A stretch of DNA of 44,193 nucleotides. Origin: Bradyrhizobium guangdongense. Its GTDB lineage: Bacteria > Pseudomonadota > Alphaproteobacteria > Rhizobiales > Xanthobacteraceae. This document shows positions 27,511-36,591 of the stretch, in pieces (the stretch's first letter is position 1; each line of letters begins with the position of its first letter). The notes under the pieces were generated by a model. That model ran no database searches and was not told the DNA's origin. It worked only from the letters and a program-made list of their open reading frames with translations. The DNA is taken from the NCBI RefSeq assembly GCF_006483445.1, contig NZ_PPPT01000048.1, forward strand, positions 1-44,193, given 5' to 3'. Position numbers and translations under genes: made by a program.

Positions 27511-27554
27511 ACTGCCGGCGGCCCGTCTTCGCGAGAGGCTCCGGGAAAACCTTT

Positions 27555-27568
27555 ATGAACCGGTTCAT
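27555..27568. promoter_or_regulatory. Perfect 14-bp palindrome with CG centre (LacI-type operator)
   Basis: ATGAACCGGTTCAT is symmetric with CG in the centre, as in many LacI/GalR-family operators. It lies 45 bp after the LacI gene. No intact gene starts next to it: the following sequence is the 3' end of a CoA-transferase remnant. Confidence 0.55.
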
Positions 27569-27589
27569 CAACGGACGACAACGAGAACC

Positions 27590-28017
27590 TCATATGACTC
27601 GGGCGGAACGCAGCTCCAAAAGCCTTTCGGCCGGAAGCCCGAGCCAGGCTCCGTAGACGGAGTCGTTGTCTGCCCCCAAAGCGCGGCTCGGCTCGGCTCG
27701 GACAGGATCGACGCCGTGAAAGCGCAATGGACTGTTGGGAAGGACGACACGCCCCAGCTCGGGATGTTCGATCCACTGCAGCACGCCGCGCTCGAAAAGA
27801 TGCCGGTCGCTCATGACCTCCGCGAGATCCCGCACTGGCGCACAGAGAAAACGGAAGGCCTTGGCCGCCGCCATCAATTCCTGACGCGTCTTGGTCATGG
27901 TCCATCCGGTGACCATCTCATCTGTCTGCTGCATGCTCGCGACCCGAGCCGCATTGGTCGCGAAACGAGGATCGGTCAGGATGTCGTCGTGTCCGAAGGA
28001 CCGGCACAGCGCCTGCC
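27590..28017 (-). pseudogene. C-terminal remnant of a CaiB/BaiF (family III) CoA-transferase
   Basis: About 140 residues. WQALCRSFGHDDILTDPRF, VTGWTMTKTRQELMAAAKA and APVRDLAEVMSDRHLFERG match the second half of family III CoA-transferases. The N-terminal half with the catalytic Asp is absent; the sequence joins a kinase fragment on the opposite strand near 28017. Confidence 0.8.
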
Positions 28018-28315
28018 AATGATGCCAGCACCCTGATCCGCAGCGGCAAGGCGGCAACCGTCGCTCTCACCATGGGCCATCTGGGTGCCGTGCTGGTGAC
28101 CCGAGAGCAGGTGCTACGCACAGAGCCGCTTGCGATTACGCCCGTTGGCGCCGTCGGCGCAGGCGACAGCTTTCTCGGCGCACTGGTGTGCGGGATGGCA
28201 TCAGGGGCGGCTCTTGAACACTGCTTTCGGCGCGCCGTTGCTGCCGGCGCCGCGGCCCTCATGAATCCCGCGGGCCTTGCTTACCTGATGACGTCGAACG
28301 TCTCGCCGGGTAGGT
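28018..28315 (+). pseudogene. C-terminal remnant of a PfkB/1-phosphofructokinase-family kinase
   Basis: TLIRSGKAATVALTMGHLG leads to PVGAVGAGDSFLGALVCGM, the catalytic GAGDS motif of PfkB kinases, then AVAAGAAALMNPAG. The first two thirds are missing and no start codon with a ribosome site is visible. It matches the 6-phosphofructokinase branch (PfkB, as in E. coli) and lies before the PEP synthase gene. Confidence 0.75.
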
Positions 28316-28480
28316 CGTGCTCACGGCGGCCTGACCGAGCCGGCCGGACGTACGCCTTGTCAGCGCTGCCGCGCGGCGGCGACGTCGCCAAGCGCTTGAT
28401 CTTTCGCAAACCGATGGCTTGCAGATGCCGGACAATGCCGGCCACGGTACAACCACGTTGCAGCGCAGGAAACCCGCGCG

Positions 28481-30901
28481 ATGGACATTTCAGCCTATAT
28501 CCGCTGGTTCAAGGATATCCGTCTTGCCGACGTGCCGCTCGTCGGAGGCAAGACCGCGTCGCTTGGCGAACTGTATTCGGAACTCACACCCGAAGGCGTG
28601 AAGGTCCCGAACGGCTTTGCCCTGACAGCAGCCGCCTATCGCGACGCCCTGACCGAGGCGGGCGCGTGGGACAAGCTCCGCCCCCTGCTCACCGGGATCG
28701 ATAAGCGAAAGATCAGCGACCTCGCCAGACGCGCCGCGGCCGCGCGCGCTATCGTCTATTCCGCAACCGATCGGAAGGATCTCCGCCAGCAGGTCGCGCA
28801 GGCCTATCGGCAACTCGAGCAGGAATATGGACGCAACACGGCAGTTGCCGTCCGCAGCTCGGCCACCGCTGAAGACCTCCCGACGGCAAGCTTTGCCGGC
28901 CAGCACGACAGCTTCCTCAACATCCGCGGCGCAGACGAGCTGATGGACGCCTGTCGTCGCTGCTTTGCCTCGCTGTTCACGGACCGCGCGATCTCCTACC
29001 GGATCGACAACGGTTTCGATCACTTCAAGGTCGCGCTGTCGGTCGCGGTCATGAAGATGGTCCGCTCCGACCTCGCGGCGAGCGGCGTCATGTTCACGCT
29101 CGATACCGAGAGTGGATTTCAGGACGTCGTATTCGTGACGGGCGCCTATGGCCTCGGCGAAAACGTCGTGCAAGGCATCGTGGACCCCGACGAATTCTAT
29201 GTCCACAAACCGACTTTCAATGCCGGCTTCCGCGCCGTGCTGTCGCGCCGCCTCGGAGGCAAGGCCAAGCGGATGGTCTACGGCCGCGGCCACAAGACCA
29301 CGCGCAATGTGGCGACGGCGCCGAACGATCGCCGGCGGTTCTGTATCAACGATAATGAGGTTCTGACGCTGGCAGGATGCGCGGTATTGGTCGAAGGCCA
29401 CTATTCGAACAGGGCCGGCAAGCCGACGCCGATGGACGTGGAATGGGCGAAGGACGGCAAGGACGGCGCACTCTACATCATCCAGGCCCGACCGGAGACG
29501 GTCGCATCTCGCCGCAAGCCGGAAGCGCTCGAGCGTTATGTCCTGAAAACGCCAGGCAAGGCGATCGCCGAAGGCCGCGCCGTCGGCGAGAAGATCGCGG
29601 CCGGTCGCATCCGCCTGATCAAGAACGAACGGGAGCTCGGCAAGTTTCAACCGGGCGAGGTGCTCGTTGCGACGGCCACCAGCCCGGACTGGGAGCCCGT
29701 GATGAAGCTCGCTGCCGCCATCGTCACCGACCATGGTGGCAGAACCTGCCATGCCGCCATCATTGCGCGCGAACTTGGGGTGCCGGCGGTCGTCGGGACC
29801 GGCAACTTCAGCAAGAGAGCGAAGACGGGTGCGGCCGTGACCATATCCTGCGCCGAGGGCGATATCGGCCATGTCTTCGAGGGCAAGCTAGCTTACGACG
29901 TCGAGCAGATCGCGACGGAAGGGCTTCAAAAGCCCCACACGGAAATCATGGTGAACCTGGGCAATCCGGAAATCGCGTTCAAGACCGCCCTGCTGCCGAG
30001 CGATGGCGTCGGCCTTGCGCGCATGGAATTCATCATCAACCAGCACATCGGCATCCATCCGATGGCGCTCGCCCGTCCCAACAAGGTGACCTCGGCGCAA
30101 GATCGGCGGAAAATCAAGCTGCTGACCGCCCGCCACAAGCGGCCCTCCGACTTCTTCATCGAACGCCTGTCGGAGGGGGTTGGTACCATCGCGGCCGCGT
30201 TCCATCCCCGCCCCGTGATCGTGCGCCTCTCCGATTTCAAGACCAACGAATACGCGAATCTTCTCGGTGGCGCCGATTTCGAACCCCGTGAAGAAAACCC
30301 GATGCTCGGATTTCGGGGCGCAGCGCGCTACGCCCATCCCGCCTATGCACAAGGCTTCGCATTTGAATGCGCGGCCTTGCGGCGCGTCCGGCAAACCATG
30401 GGGCTCACCAATCTCAAAATCATGATCCCATTTTGCCGGCGCGTCGAGGAGGCGCGCAAGGTCATTGAAGCGATGGCAGAGCACGGTCTCAAGCGAGGCG
30501 AAGGCGACCTCGAGATATTCATGATGTGCGAGATTCCGAACAACGTCATCCTGATCGACCAGTTCGCCGAATTGTTCGATGGCTTCTCGATCGGTTCCAA
30601 CGACCTGACCCAGCTCACGCTCGGCGTCGATCGGGATTCCGAGATCGTTGCATTCGACTTCGACGAACGCGACCCGGGCATGCTGCAAATGCTGTCAATG
30701 GCGGTCCGGGGCGCAAAACGCAATCGCCGCCACATCGGCATTTGCGGCGAGGCGCCGGCGAACTATCCGGACATCGCGAGGTTCCTGGCCGGGCTCGGCA
30801 TCGATTCGATCAGCGTGAATCCATCCAGCGTGCTGCGGACCATCAATATCGTCCGGGAGGCCGAGCACGACCGTGCCGCAGACAGGCGGGTCGCCTCGTG
30901 A
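28481..30901 (+). CDS. ppsA: Phosphoenolpyruvate synthase
   Basis: An 806-residue cytoplasmic enzyme that makes PEP from pyruvate and ATP, releasing AMP and phosphate. The N-terminal ATP-grasp part starts VPLVGGKTASLGELY and has VAVRSSATAEDLPTASFAGQ. The phosphohistidine domain has TDHGGRTCHAAIIARELG, in which H424 is the carrier. The PEP-binding barrel ends with FSIGSNDLTQLTLGVDR and GICGEAP. Length and order match PpsA (E. coli 792 residues), not PPDK. AGGAAA precedes the ATG. It is convergent with the patatin gene. Its AMP product can be linked to the polyphosphate:AMP phosphotransferase downstream, which is an inference. Confidence 0.94.
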   Translation: MDISAYIRWFKDIRLADVPLVGGKTASLGELYSELTPEGVKVPNGFALTAAAYRDALTEAGAWDKLRPLLTGIDKRKISDLARRAAAARAIVYSATDRKDLRQQVAQAYRQLEQEYGRNTAVAVRSSATAEDLPTASFAGQHDSFLNIRGADELMDACRRCFASLFTDRAISYRIDNGFDHFKVALSVAVMKMVRSDLAASGVMFTLDTESGFQDVVFVTGAYGLGENVVQGIVDPDEFYVHKPTFNAGFRAVLSRRLGGKAKRMVYGRGHKTTRNVATAPNDRRRFCINDNEVLTLAGCAVLVEGHYSNRAGKPTPMDVEWAKDGKDGALYIIQARPETVASRRKPEALERYVLKTPGKAIAEGRAVGEKIAAGRIRLIKNERELGKFQPGEVLVATATSPDWEPVMKLAAAIVTDHGGRTCHAAIIARELGVPAVVGTGNFSKRAKTGAAVTISCAEGDIGHVFEGKLAYDVEQIATEGLQKPHTEIMVNLGNPEIAFKTALLPSDGVGLARMEFIINQHIGIHPMALARPNKVTSAQDRRKIKLLTARHKRPSDFFIERLSEGVGTIAAAFHPRPVIVRLSDFKTNEYANLLGGADFEPREENPMLGFRGAARYAHPAYAQGFAFECAALRRVRQTMGLTNLKIMIPFCRRVEEARKVIEAMAEHGLKRGEGDLEIFMMCEIPNNVILIDQFAELFDGFSIGSNDLTQLTLGVDRDSEIVAFDFDERDPGMLQMLSMAVRGAKRNRRHIGICGEAPANYPDIARFLAGLGIDSISVNPSSVLRTINIVREAEHDRAADRRVAS

Positions 30902-30919
30902 CGGCCAACTGCGGCCGCC

Positions 30920-31987
30920 TCAGAGATATACGGCGTCGATGTCGACCGTCGATTCGACACCGACCTTGACGAGGTTCTTCGCAAGCCAGTCATCCGCACA
31001 TTTCCGCCCCTGGTCGCGAAGATAGGTGAGAAAGCACCAATCGGCGTTCGCCTTGCTCGTCGAACTCAGCGTCGTCATGAAGGTATCATCGGCGATGCTG
31101 TGGATCAGGACATGCGGCAGCTCCTCGCCGACGATTCGGTGCTGCGTGACGAGCCGGGTGACGAAGCTGATCGCCCGCATCTCCCGCATCAGCGACGAAT
31201 TGAAGCTGATCTCGTCGATGCGGTTTGCAATCTCCTCGGCCGTTCGCGGCAACTCCTTGCGCATCAGCGGATTGATGTGAACGATCGCGATATCGGATGC
31301 TCTGCAATTGTAGATCAGCGGGAAGAGCGCAGGATTTCCCATGTAGCCGCCGTCCCAATAGGCCTCGCCGTCGATCTCGACGGCATGAAAGACCGTAGGA
31401 ATGCATGCTGAAGCCAGCACAGCGGCGGAGGAGATCTCCTTCCCGGTAAAGATCTTGACCTTGCCGGTGCGAACGTTGGTCGCCGAAAGGAAGAGTTTCA
31501 CCGGACAGTCCGGCCGCGCCAGCACGTCAAAATCGACGGACTTCTCGACAATGTCGCGGAGCGGGTTGAGATTGGCGGGATTGAAATCATACGGGGACAG
31601 CACGCGCGTCAAGAGACTCATGCCGGAAAAAATCGGAGACCAAGTCAGCTTGTAGTTTCTCGTCACCCGGTCAACGAAGCTCGGCTGCAACGGCCCCTGC
31701 GTGGCCAGCAGGCTGACGCGCGCCCAGTAATCGGCGAGTGCCTTGCGCGCTCCCTCGCGGCCGGCGACTGCAAGGCCGTAGGCGAAGACGGCCGCGTTCA
31801 TCGCTCCGGCGCTCGTTGCGCTGATCCCTTCGAAAGCGAGATCTTCCTGCTCCAGCAGCCGATCGAGCACGCCCCAGGTGAAAGCGCCATGCGCACCCCC
31901 GCCCTGGAGCGCGAGGTTGATGGTCCTGACCATCTTCGCCTCCGTAGGCTTGCGGCCGGCTTCGGTCTGCCTCGAAGCAATTTCCAT
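30920..31987 (-). CDS. Patatin-like phospholipase
   Basis: A 355-residue serine acyl hydrolase. INLALQGGGAHGAFTWGVLD gives the oxyanion loop. The nucleophile is S59 in ISATSAGAMNA, where the first Gly of GxSxG is replaced by Ala. D212 in AYWDGGYMGNPALF completes the Ser-Asp dyad. The C-terminal domain is the type often joined to this rhizobial patatin group (DUF3734-like). The ATG at 31987 is chosen because AAGG lies before it; a TTG start at 32005 is possible. No signal peptide is seen. It follows the small secreted protein (45-bp gap) and the caspase gene, so a common operon is likely. Confidence 0.87.
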   Translation of the reverse strand: MEIASRQTEAGRKPTEAKMVRTINLALQGGGAHGAFTWGVLDRLLEQEDLAFEGISATSAGAMNAAVFAYGLAVAGREGARKALADYWARVSLLATQGPLQPSFVDRVTRNYKLTWSPIFSGMSLLTRVLSPYDFNPANLNPLRDIVEKSVDFDVLARPDCPVKLFLSATNVRTGKVKIFTGKEISSAAVLASACIPTVFHAVEIDGEAYWDGGYMGNPALFPLIYNCRASDIAIVHINPLMRKELPRTAEEIANRIDEISFNSSLMREMRAISFVTRLVTQHRIVGEELPHVLIHSIADDTFMTTLSSTSKANADWCFLTYLRDQGRKCADDWLAKNLVKVGVESTVDIDAVYL

Positions 31988-32032
31988 CGCCGCTACCTTG
32001 TCCAAACGGATTGATTCATCGTGCCTCAGCGC

Positions 32033-32521
32033 TCAATTTTTCGCGGGAACGAGCCGAAGATAGGCTGTCCATGTTCCGCCTTCGTCTCCGCGGACGGTGA
32101 AACCCTCGACGCAGAGACGGTGGACGCCACGAAGCAGGTCGGGATTGTCGCTCGGCAGGAGAACGACCACGCGATCGACGTCCGATAGTTCGGTCGCGCT
32201 GAGAAATCCGTTGATCCTTCGCGCGACCGTCGCGTCAATTCCCGTGTAGTTCTCCAGGACAACACGAAGGCGGGCGGGAAACGTCCGATCGCGTCCAAGA
32301 CTGCCCGAAAAGCCGGTCCGGCCCGGCTCGTGCCTTGCCGGGGTCCAGGACTGCTCGACGACGACGCCGCAAATCGTCACCGGAGGAAACGGCGGCAGCG
32401 GAGCCGCTCGTGCGGTCGCGAGCATGACCATGAGCGCGGTGGCCGTCGCGACACTGTTCTTCAGCCACCGGTCAACCCGGAACGCTCGGCGGTTCTGCGC
32501 GGCGGCGCACCTAACAGACAT
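32033..32521 (-). CDS. Secreted protein of unknown function
   Basis: A 162-residue protein with a signal or anchor segment (SVATATALMVMLATARAAP, cleavage near residue 40). The mature part begins PLPPFPPVTICGVVVEQSW and includes DRVVVLLPSDNPDLLRGVHR and two cysteines. I know of no family. The ATG has a strong GGAGG six bases upstream. It lies between the caspase-like gene and the patatin gene, all leftward. Confidence 0.65.
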   Translation of the reverse strand: MSVRCAAAQNRRAFRVDRWLKNSVATATALMVMLATARAAPLPPFPPVTICGVVVEQSWTPARHEPGRTGFSGSLGRDRTFPARLRVVLENYTGIDATVARRINGFLSATELSDVDRVVVLLPSDNPDLLRGVHRLCVEGFTVRGDEGGTWTAYLRLVPAKN

Positions 32522-32579
32522 GATCGACCTCCAGGACGAGGCGAATTCCGACCTCGTCGTTCTACCTCTCGAGAAGCCA

Positions 32580-32867
32580 TCAGGGACGCGAAGCTGCCTT
32601 GGCCGCGTCGAGACGCACCGTGGCTTCGGTGACCAACAGACCCGCCTGCTCGCTCGCGTAATTGTCGCCGAGGTGCAGCTCCAACGGGGCCGACAGTTTG
32701 GTCAGCTTGCCGGCGGACCGCAGAAGCACGCCCCCGCCCCGAACGTCGTAGTCGCCGGACGCGATGACGAGCCGATAGGTACCGTCGGGCTGAATGCGGA
32801 GATGGGCGAACAGCGGCAGGCCATCGGCCACCACGACGCTGCGGCCCAGGAATTGTGCGTCGACATA
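32580..32867 (-). pseudogene. Displaced C-terminus of the caspase-like protein, in another reading frame
   Basis: Reading from about 32867 in a shifted frame gives YVDAQFLGRSVVVADGLPLF, HLRIQPDGTYRLVIASGDYD and TEATVRLDAAKAASRP, ending in a stop at 32580. The sequence has beta-strand character and codon use like the upstream part, whereas the main frame here reads Trp-, Cys- and Ser-rich nonsense. A TATAT in place of TAT at 32864-32868 would explain the shift. Confidence 0.7.
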
Positions 32868-34141
32868 TACGGAACGGATACACCTGAAACGAGCCGCGGC
32901 GTGAACGACATGTACTTGCCGGCACCATTGGCGCTGAAGCTGACATAGACATCGCCACCATTGCTGAAATCAAAACTTTCGCTCGATTGCGCGGTGATGC
33001 CGTCCTGCCGTCCGTTGATCACCCGGCCGTTGGTCCAGGCACCGCCGATCAGGGCAACACCCCGTCCGGTTCCGCGAACCCGACCGGTCTGCAGACCGAC
33101 GGCGGTCCAGGCGCCCGGCGTCAACGGTACCGTCAACACCCTCTGCAACGGCGTCGCTCCGCCGGCGCGATCGGAGTCCTGTTGACCGGCGGGTGGCGGC
33201 TTGCGCTCGATCTCGGCGAGGCGGGCGCGCGCGAGATCGGCAAAGACGCCCTGCGGATAGCGGGTCAGATAGGCTTCGATCTCGCCTGCCGTTCGCGAGT
33301 CCTTGACCGACTGCCAGAACAACATCTCCTCCGAGGAGCCCGTTCCCGGCTTGACCGTGACCGTGCCCTCGATCTTGAAGGTGAAGCGTCCGGTCAGCGA
33401 CGAGGAATCCCACGGCACCTGCTTGCCGTTCGTCGACTGCATCACGTCGTTGCGTACCTCGATCATCAGGTCCGAAATCGAGAGTCCCGGCTCCTCGATG
33501 TGCTTCAGCAGCGCCGTCGTGAACGGACTGTTGCGTCCGTCGCCGTCGAGCGCCACGTTGTCCGGCTGCGTCGCATAGGCCACGAACGTACCCGACACCG
33601 CCGGCACGCGGCTCAAACCGCGCCCCAACGCACCTGCCGAACGTGTCCCCATCGTCCGCGACAGGCTTTGCGCGAACGGATTATCGCGGCAGGCGTCGAG
33701 CATCACGATGTTGATCCGGCTGCCGCGCCGCAACTGTTGCATACCGAGTTCGAGAGACACCAGCGCCACGTCGAGCTCGGCTTCGTATTCGACCTGCGCA
33801 TCGGTCGGCACCAGATAGTTCTGACCGTTTACTTGAACACCATGACCGGCATAGAACAGCGCCGCCACGTCGGCGCGTTCTGCCGCCCTGCCAAAGGCGA
33901 CCAGCGCCTTGATCAATGCCGCCCGGTCGAGATCGATACCACCGAATGTCTCGAATCCGAGAGCCTTGAACTTCGCGGTCATGTCGGTGGCGTCGAGCGG
34001 CGCGTTGCGCAGCACCGGCGCATGCTTGTAGGCACCGTTGCCGACAACCAGGGCGACACGCTTTTCGGCCTGCGCGGCCGCAGCCGACACGGCCAACAGC
34101 CAGCACGCCAATCCGATCAAGCACAGCCGCAAGCCTCCCAT
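32702..34141 (-). CDS. Secreted caspase-like (peptidase C14) protein, C-terminus frameshifted
   Basis: About 479 residues in the open frame. A Sec signal (LRLCLIGLACWLLAVSAAAAQ) precedes a caspase p20-like domain: RVALVVGNGAYKHAPVLRNA, catalytic H100 in ALFYAGHGVQV and catalytic C151 in IVMLDACRDNPF. A linker and helical repeat (DSRTAGEIEAYLTRYPQGVF) follow, then a beta-rich C-terminal domain. The ATG at 34141 is chosen for AGGAGG just upstream. The reading frame is lost near 32865; the natural end lies in another frame and stops at 32580. The protease domain itself is unaffected. This type of protein is common near cyclase and TPR genes in alphaproteobacteria. Confidence 0.85.
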   Translation of the reverse strand: MGGLRLCLIGLACWLLAVSAAAAQAEKRVALVVGNGAYKHAPVLRNAPLDATDMTAKFKALGFETFGGIDLDRAALIKALVAFGRAAERADVAALFYAGHGVQVNGQNYLVPTDAQVEYEAELDVALVSLELGMQQLRRGSRINIVMLDACRDNPFAQSLSRTMGTRSAGALGRGLSRVPAVSGTFVAYATQPDNVALDGDGRNSPFTTALLKHIEEPGLSISDLMIEVRNDVMQSTNGKQVPWDSSSLTGRFTFKIEGTVTVKPGTGSSEEMLFWQSVKDSRTAGEIEAYLTRYPQGVFADLARARLAEIERKPPPAGQQDSDRAGGATPLQRVLTVPLTPGAWTAVGLQTGRVRGTGRGVALIGGAWTNGRVINGRQDGITAQSSESFDFSNGGDVYVSFSANGAGKYMSFTPRLVSGVSVPYMSTHNSWAAASWWPMACRCSPISAFSPTVPIGSSSRPATTTFGAGACFCGPPAS

Positions 34142-34341
34142 GGCTCCCTCCTGCACCATCTTCCGCTGGGCGGGTAGCCGCGACCTTGCGCTAGCGCAAC
34201 ATCCTGCCGCCGGACGGGACGCGGGGAAATTCCCACCACTTTTGCGGAAGATCAAACCGCACTCCGACGCGGATATTTAAATGGATCAAAATGTTCACGG
34301 CCGCGGCCGCTCGGCCGGGCTAGAAAGAGATTGCTGAAATC

Positions 34342-35358
34342 ATGCAGAGGGCTCTTTTCTCAGCCGTGCTCATGGTCCTCTTGATCCTCCTGGGCGCGAA
34401 CATCTGCAACGCGCAGAACGCCGACGTCAGGATGGCTGAGAGCTACTTGCGCTCGGCCCAGCAAGGAGACAGCAAGGCCCAGCTCTACCTGGGAGCGCTG
34501 TATGCTCAGGGCGTCGGCGTTTCGCAGTCCGACTCCGAGGCGTTCCGGTGGTTCTTGTCCGCCGCCGAACGCGGTCATCCCCAGGCGCGTCTTGTCGTCG
34601 GCGAAATGTATGCCATTGGCAGGGGCGTCCCCAGGAACAACGTGGATGCCTACAAATGGGCGTCAACGGCCGCGACGAGTTCGAATTCCGCGGAAATCCA
34701 GCGCAGCGCACAACGGCTTCTGGACATGTTGATGGGCCGTATGACGGGCTCCGATGTCGCCGAAGCCAAGCGGCTGGCCCAGTCGATCGGGCCCTCGAGC
34801 AGCCAGGTCGCCGTCATCCGGCCATCCGAACCCACGGTCGAGCATCCCCCGAGCGACCGCCGGCGCGGTGCCGAGTACGACAGGCTGACGGATGCGATCA
34901 ACCGCGATCCGCGGGATGCGGACGCCTATTACAAGCGAGGTAATATCCTGGCACGGCTGCGAGAATTTGAACTCGCCAGCAAGGACTTCGGTCGTGCGAT
35001 CGAACTCAATCCGAACGATCCGCAAGCCTACAACAACCGTTGCTGGGTCAACGTCGCACTCGGCTTGGGCCAGATGGCGGTTACCGACTGCAACGAAGCG
35101 CTACGCCTTCGGTCGGACTATGTCGACGCCCTCGACAGCAGGGGCCTTGCTAACCTGCAGCTCGGTCGGCTCGACGCCGCGATCTCAGACTTCAACGATG
35201 CCCTGCGCCTGAAGCCAAGGCTGGCGACCTCCCTCTATGGGCGCGGCCTCGCCTATACGCGCCAAGGGAAGTCGAGCGCCGGAAATACCGACATGAAGGC
35301 GGCGACCGCGATCGATCCTGGAGTCCGCGACGAGCTGAATTCCTACGGAATACGCTGA
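34342..35358 (+). CDS. Secreted Sel1/TPR repeat protein
   Basis: A 338-residue protein with an N-terminal signal (LFSAVLMVLLILLGANICNAQ). Residues about 35-110 hold two Sel1-like repeats (AQLYLGALYAQGVGVSQSD and ARLVVGEMYAIGRGVPRNN), and residues 180-325 hold four TPR units (ADAYYKRGNILARLREFELA, PQAYNNRCWVNVALG, VDALDSRGLANLQLGRLD, SLYGRGLAYTRQGKSS). Such proteins are scaffolds for protein-protein contacts in the periplasm. It is divergent from the caspase-like gene and 24 bp before the exporter adaptor gene. Confidence 0.85.
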   Translation: MQRALFSAVLMVLLILLGANICNAQNADVRMAESYLRSAQQGDSKAQLYLGALYAQGVGVSQSDSEAFRWFLSAAERGHPQARLVVGEMYAIGRGVPRNNVDAYKWASTAATSSNSAEIQRSAQRLLDMLMGRMTGSDVAEAKRLAQSIGPSSSQVAVIRPSEPTVEHPPSDRRRGAEYDRLTDAINRDPRDADAYYKRGNILARLREFELASKDFGRAIELNPNDPQAYNNRCWVNVALGLGQMAVTDCNEALRLRSDYVDALDSRGLANLQLGRLDAAISDFNDALRLKPRLATSLYGRGLAYTRQGKSSAGNTDMKAATAIDPGVRDELNSYGIR

Positions 35359-35382
35359 TCACATCGAACAAGGAGAACGTCG

Positions 35383-36546
35383 GTGGCACCGGCTGTGATG
35401 AAGGCTCTGCGCGGCGCTGCATTCGCCGTCCTGGCGTTGGGTCTGGGTGGTGGCGGATATTATTACTACTACGGCCGGCCGCCGCTCGTGAAGGTCGGGA
35501 CCGCAACGCTCGCGCCGGTCTCCGAGTTCGTCTATGGCAGCGGCATCGTCGAGCCGATCCAATGGGCCAAGGTCGTGCCGGTTCAACGGAAGCGCCTCGT
35601 CCAATTGTGTCATTGCGAGGGCTCCATGGTCAAAAAGGACCAGGTCCTCGGCCAGCAAGACAATGCTGAAGAGACGGCCCAGCTCAGGGAGCTGGAAGCG
35701 GCCCACCAGCAGAACATCAGGGACCTCGACCGGGCCATCAAGGATGACAAGCCGAAGGCGGAGCTGGAGCAGCGAAGGACCGCCGTCGATCAATCCAGTT
35801 CGCGGATCACGGCCCAGAAGACCCGTATCGATGGATTGGTATTGCGGGCTCCCATGGACGGGCTGGTCCTGCGCCGCGACGGCGAGGTGGGCGAGATCGT
35901 CGGGCCGACCGACGTATTGTTCTGGGTCGGGACGGCTTCGCCCCTGCAGGTCGTCGCCGAGATCAACGAGGAGGACATCCTGCATGTCGCCTTAGGCCAG
36001 ACCGCCCTTTTGACGAACGAGGCTTTCGAAAACCAGTCGATGCGCGCGAGCGTCTCCCAGATCACCCCCAAGGGAGATCCCACGAAAAAATCCTTCCGTG
36101 TCTATCTCAGGCTGCCGGCCAACACGCCGCTGAAGATCGGCATGAACGTCGAAGTCAATATCATCTTCCGGGAAACCCCCTCCGCCATGGTCGTCCCGAA
36201 TGAAGCAATCCTGGACGGCACGGTGCAGCTCGTCACCGATGGTCGCATCAAGCGTGTGGCGGTGACGACCGGCGTGCGCGGCACCCGTGCGACGGAAGTG
36301 AAGGGAAGCATCGTGCCAGGGGCGGTCCTGCTGGTGCCGGCGCGAAAGGAGCTCGCCGACGGCAAACGCGTGCGGATCGAGAATCCGGTTGTCGCCCAGG
36401 GGTCGCAGCCGTCCGCGACGAGCTTCACGCAACCTGACAGTCGCCCCGAGGCGGGCCGTGACTCCGTGGACCAGGAACTCGCGGGCATGCTGTCGAGCCA
36501 GTTGAACGACATCGTGAGCAACGCCCGCAGGGATGCACCGCGATAG
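35383..36546 (+). CDS. Periplasmic adaptor (HlyD/MacA/DevB type) of a tripartite exporter
   Basis: A 387-residue membrane-fusion protein. The start is GTG with AAGGAG seven bases before. After one membrane segment (GAAFAVLALGLGGGGYYYYY) comes the lipoyl half-domain (GIVEPIQWAKVVPVQRKRLV), a short coiled-coil hairpin (about residues 95-150), the second lipoyl half (IDGLVLRAPMDGLVLRRDGE) and beta-barrel (PLKIGMNVEVNIIFRE). It bridges the inner-membrane ABC permease and an outer-membrane channel. The partner ATPase and permease lie opposite and convergent. The short hairpin fits MacA/DevB rather than the long HlyD. The substrate is unknown. Confidence 0.87.
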   Translation: MAPAVMKALRGAAFAVLALGLGGGGYYYYYGRPPLVKVGTATLAPVSEFVYGSGIVEPIQWAKVVPVQRKRLVQLCHCEGSMVKKDQVLGQQDNAEETAQLRELEAAHQQNIRDLDRAIKDDKPKAELEQRRTAVDQSSSRITAQKTRIDGLVLRAPMDGLVLRRDGEVGEIVGPTDVLFWVGTASPLQVVAEINEEDILHVALGQTALLTNEAFENQSMRASVSQITPKGDPTKKSFRVYLRLPANTPLKIGMNVEVNIIFRETPSAMVVPNEAILDGTVQLVTDGRIKRVAVTTGVRGTRATEVKGSIVPGAVLLVPARKELADGKRVRIENPVVAQGSQPSATSFTQPDSRPEAGRDSVDQELAGMLSSQLNDIVSNARRDAPR

Positions 36547-36591
36547 ACTGACCCGGCTCAGCGATGGGCGCGGTCGGCAACGACCGGCCTC

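Noticed and set aside
28018..28704. A functional sugar kinase gene
   Set aside because: Only the last third of a PfkB kinase is present, without a start, and the frame beyond about 28315 has no similarity to the family.
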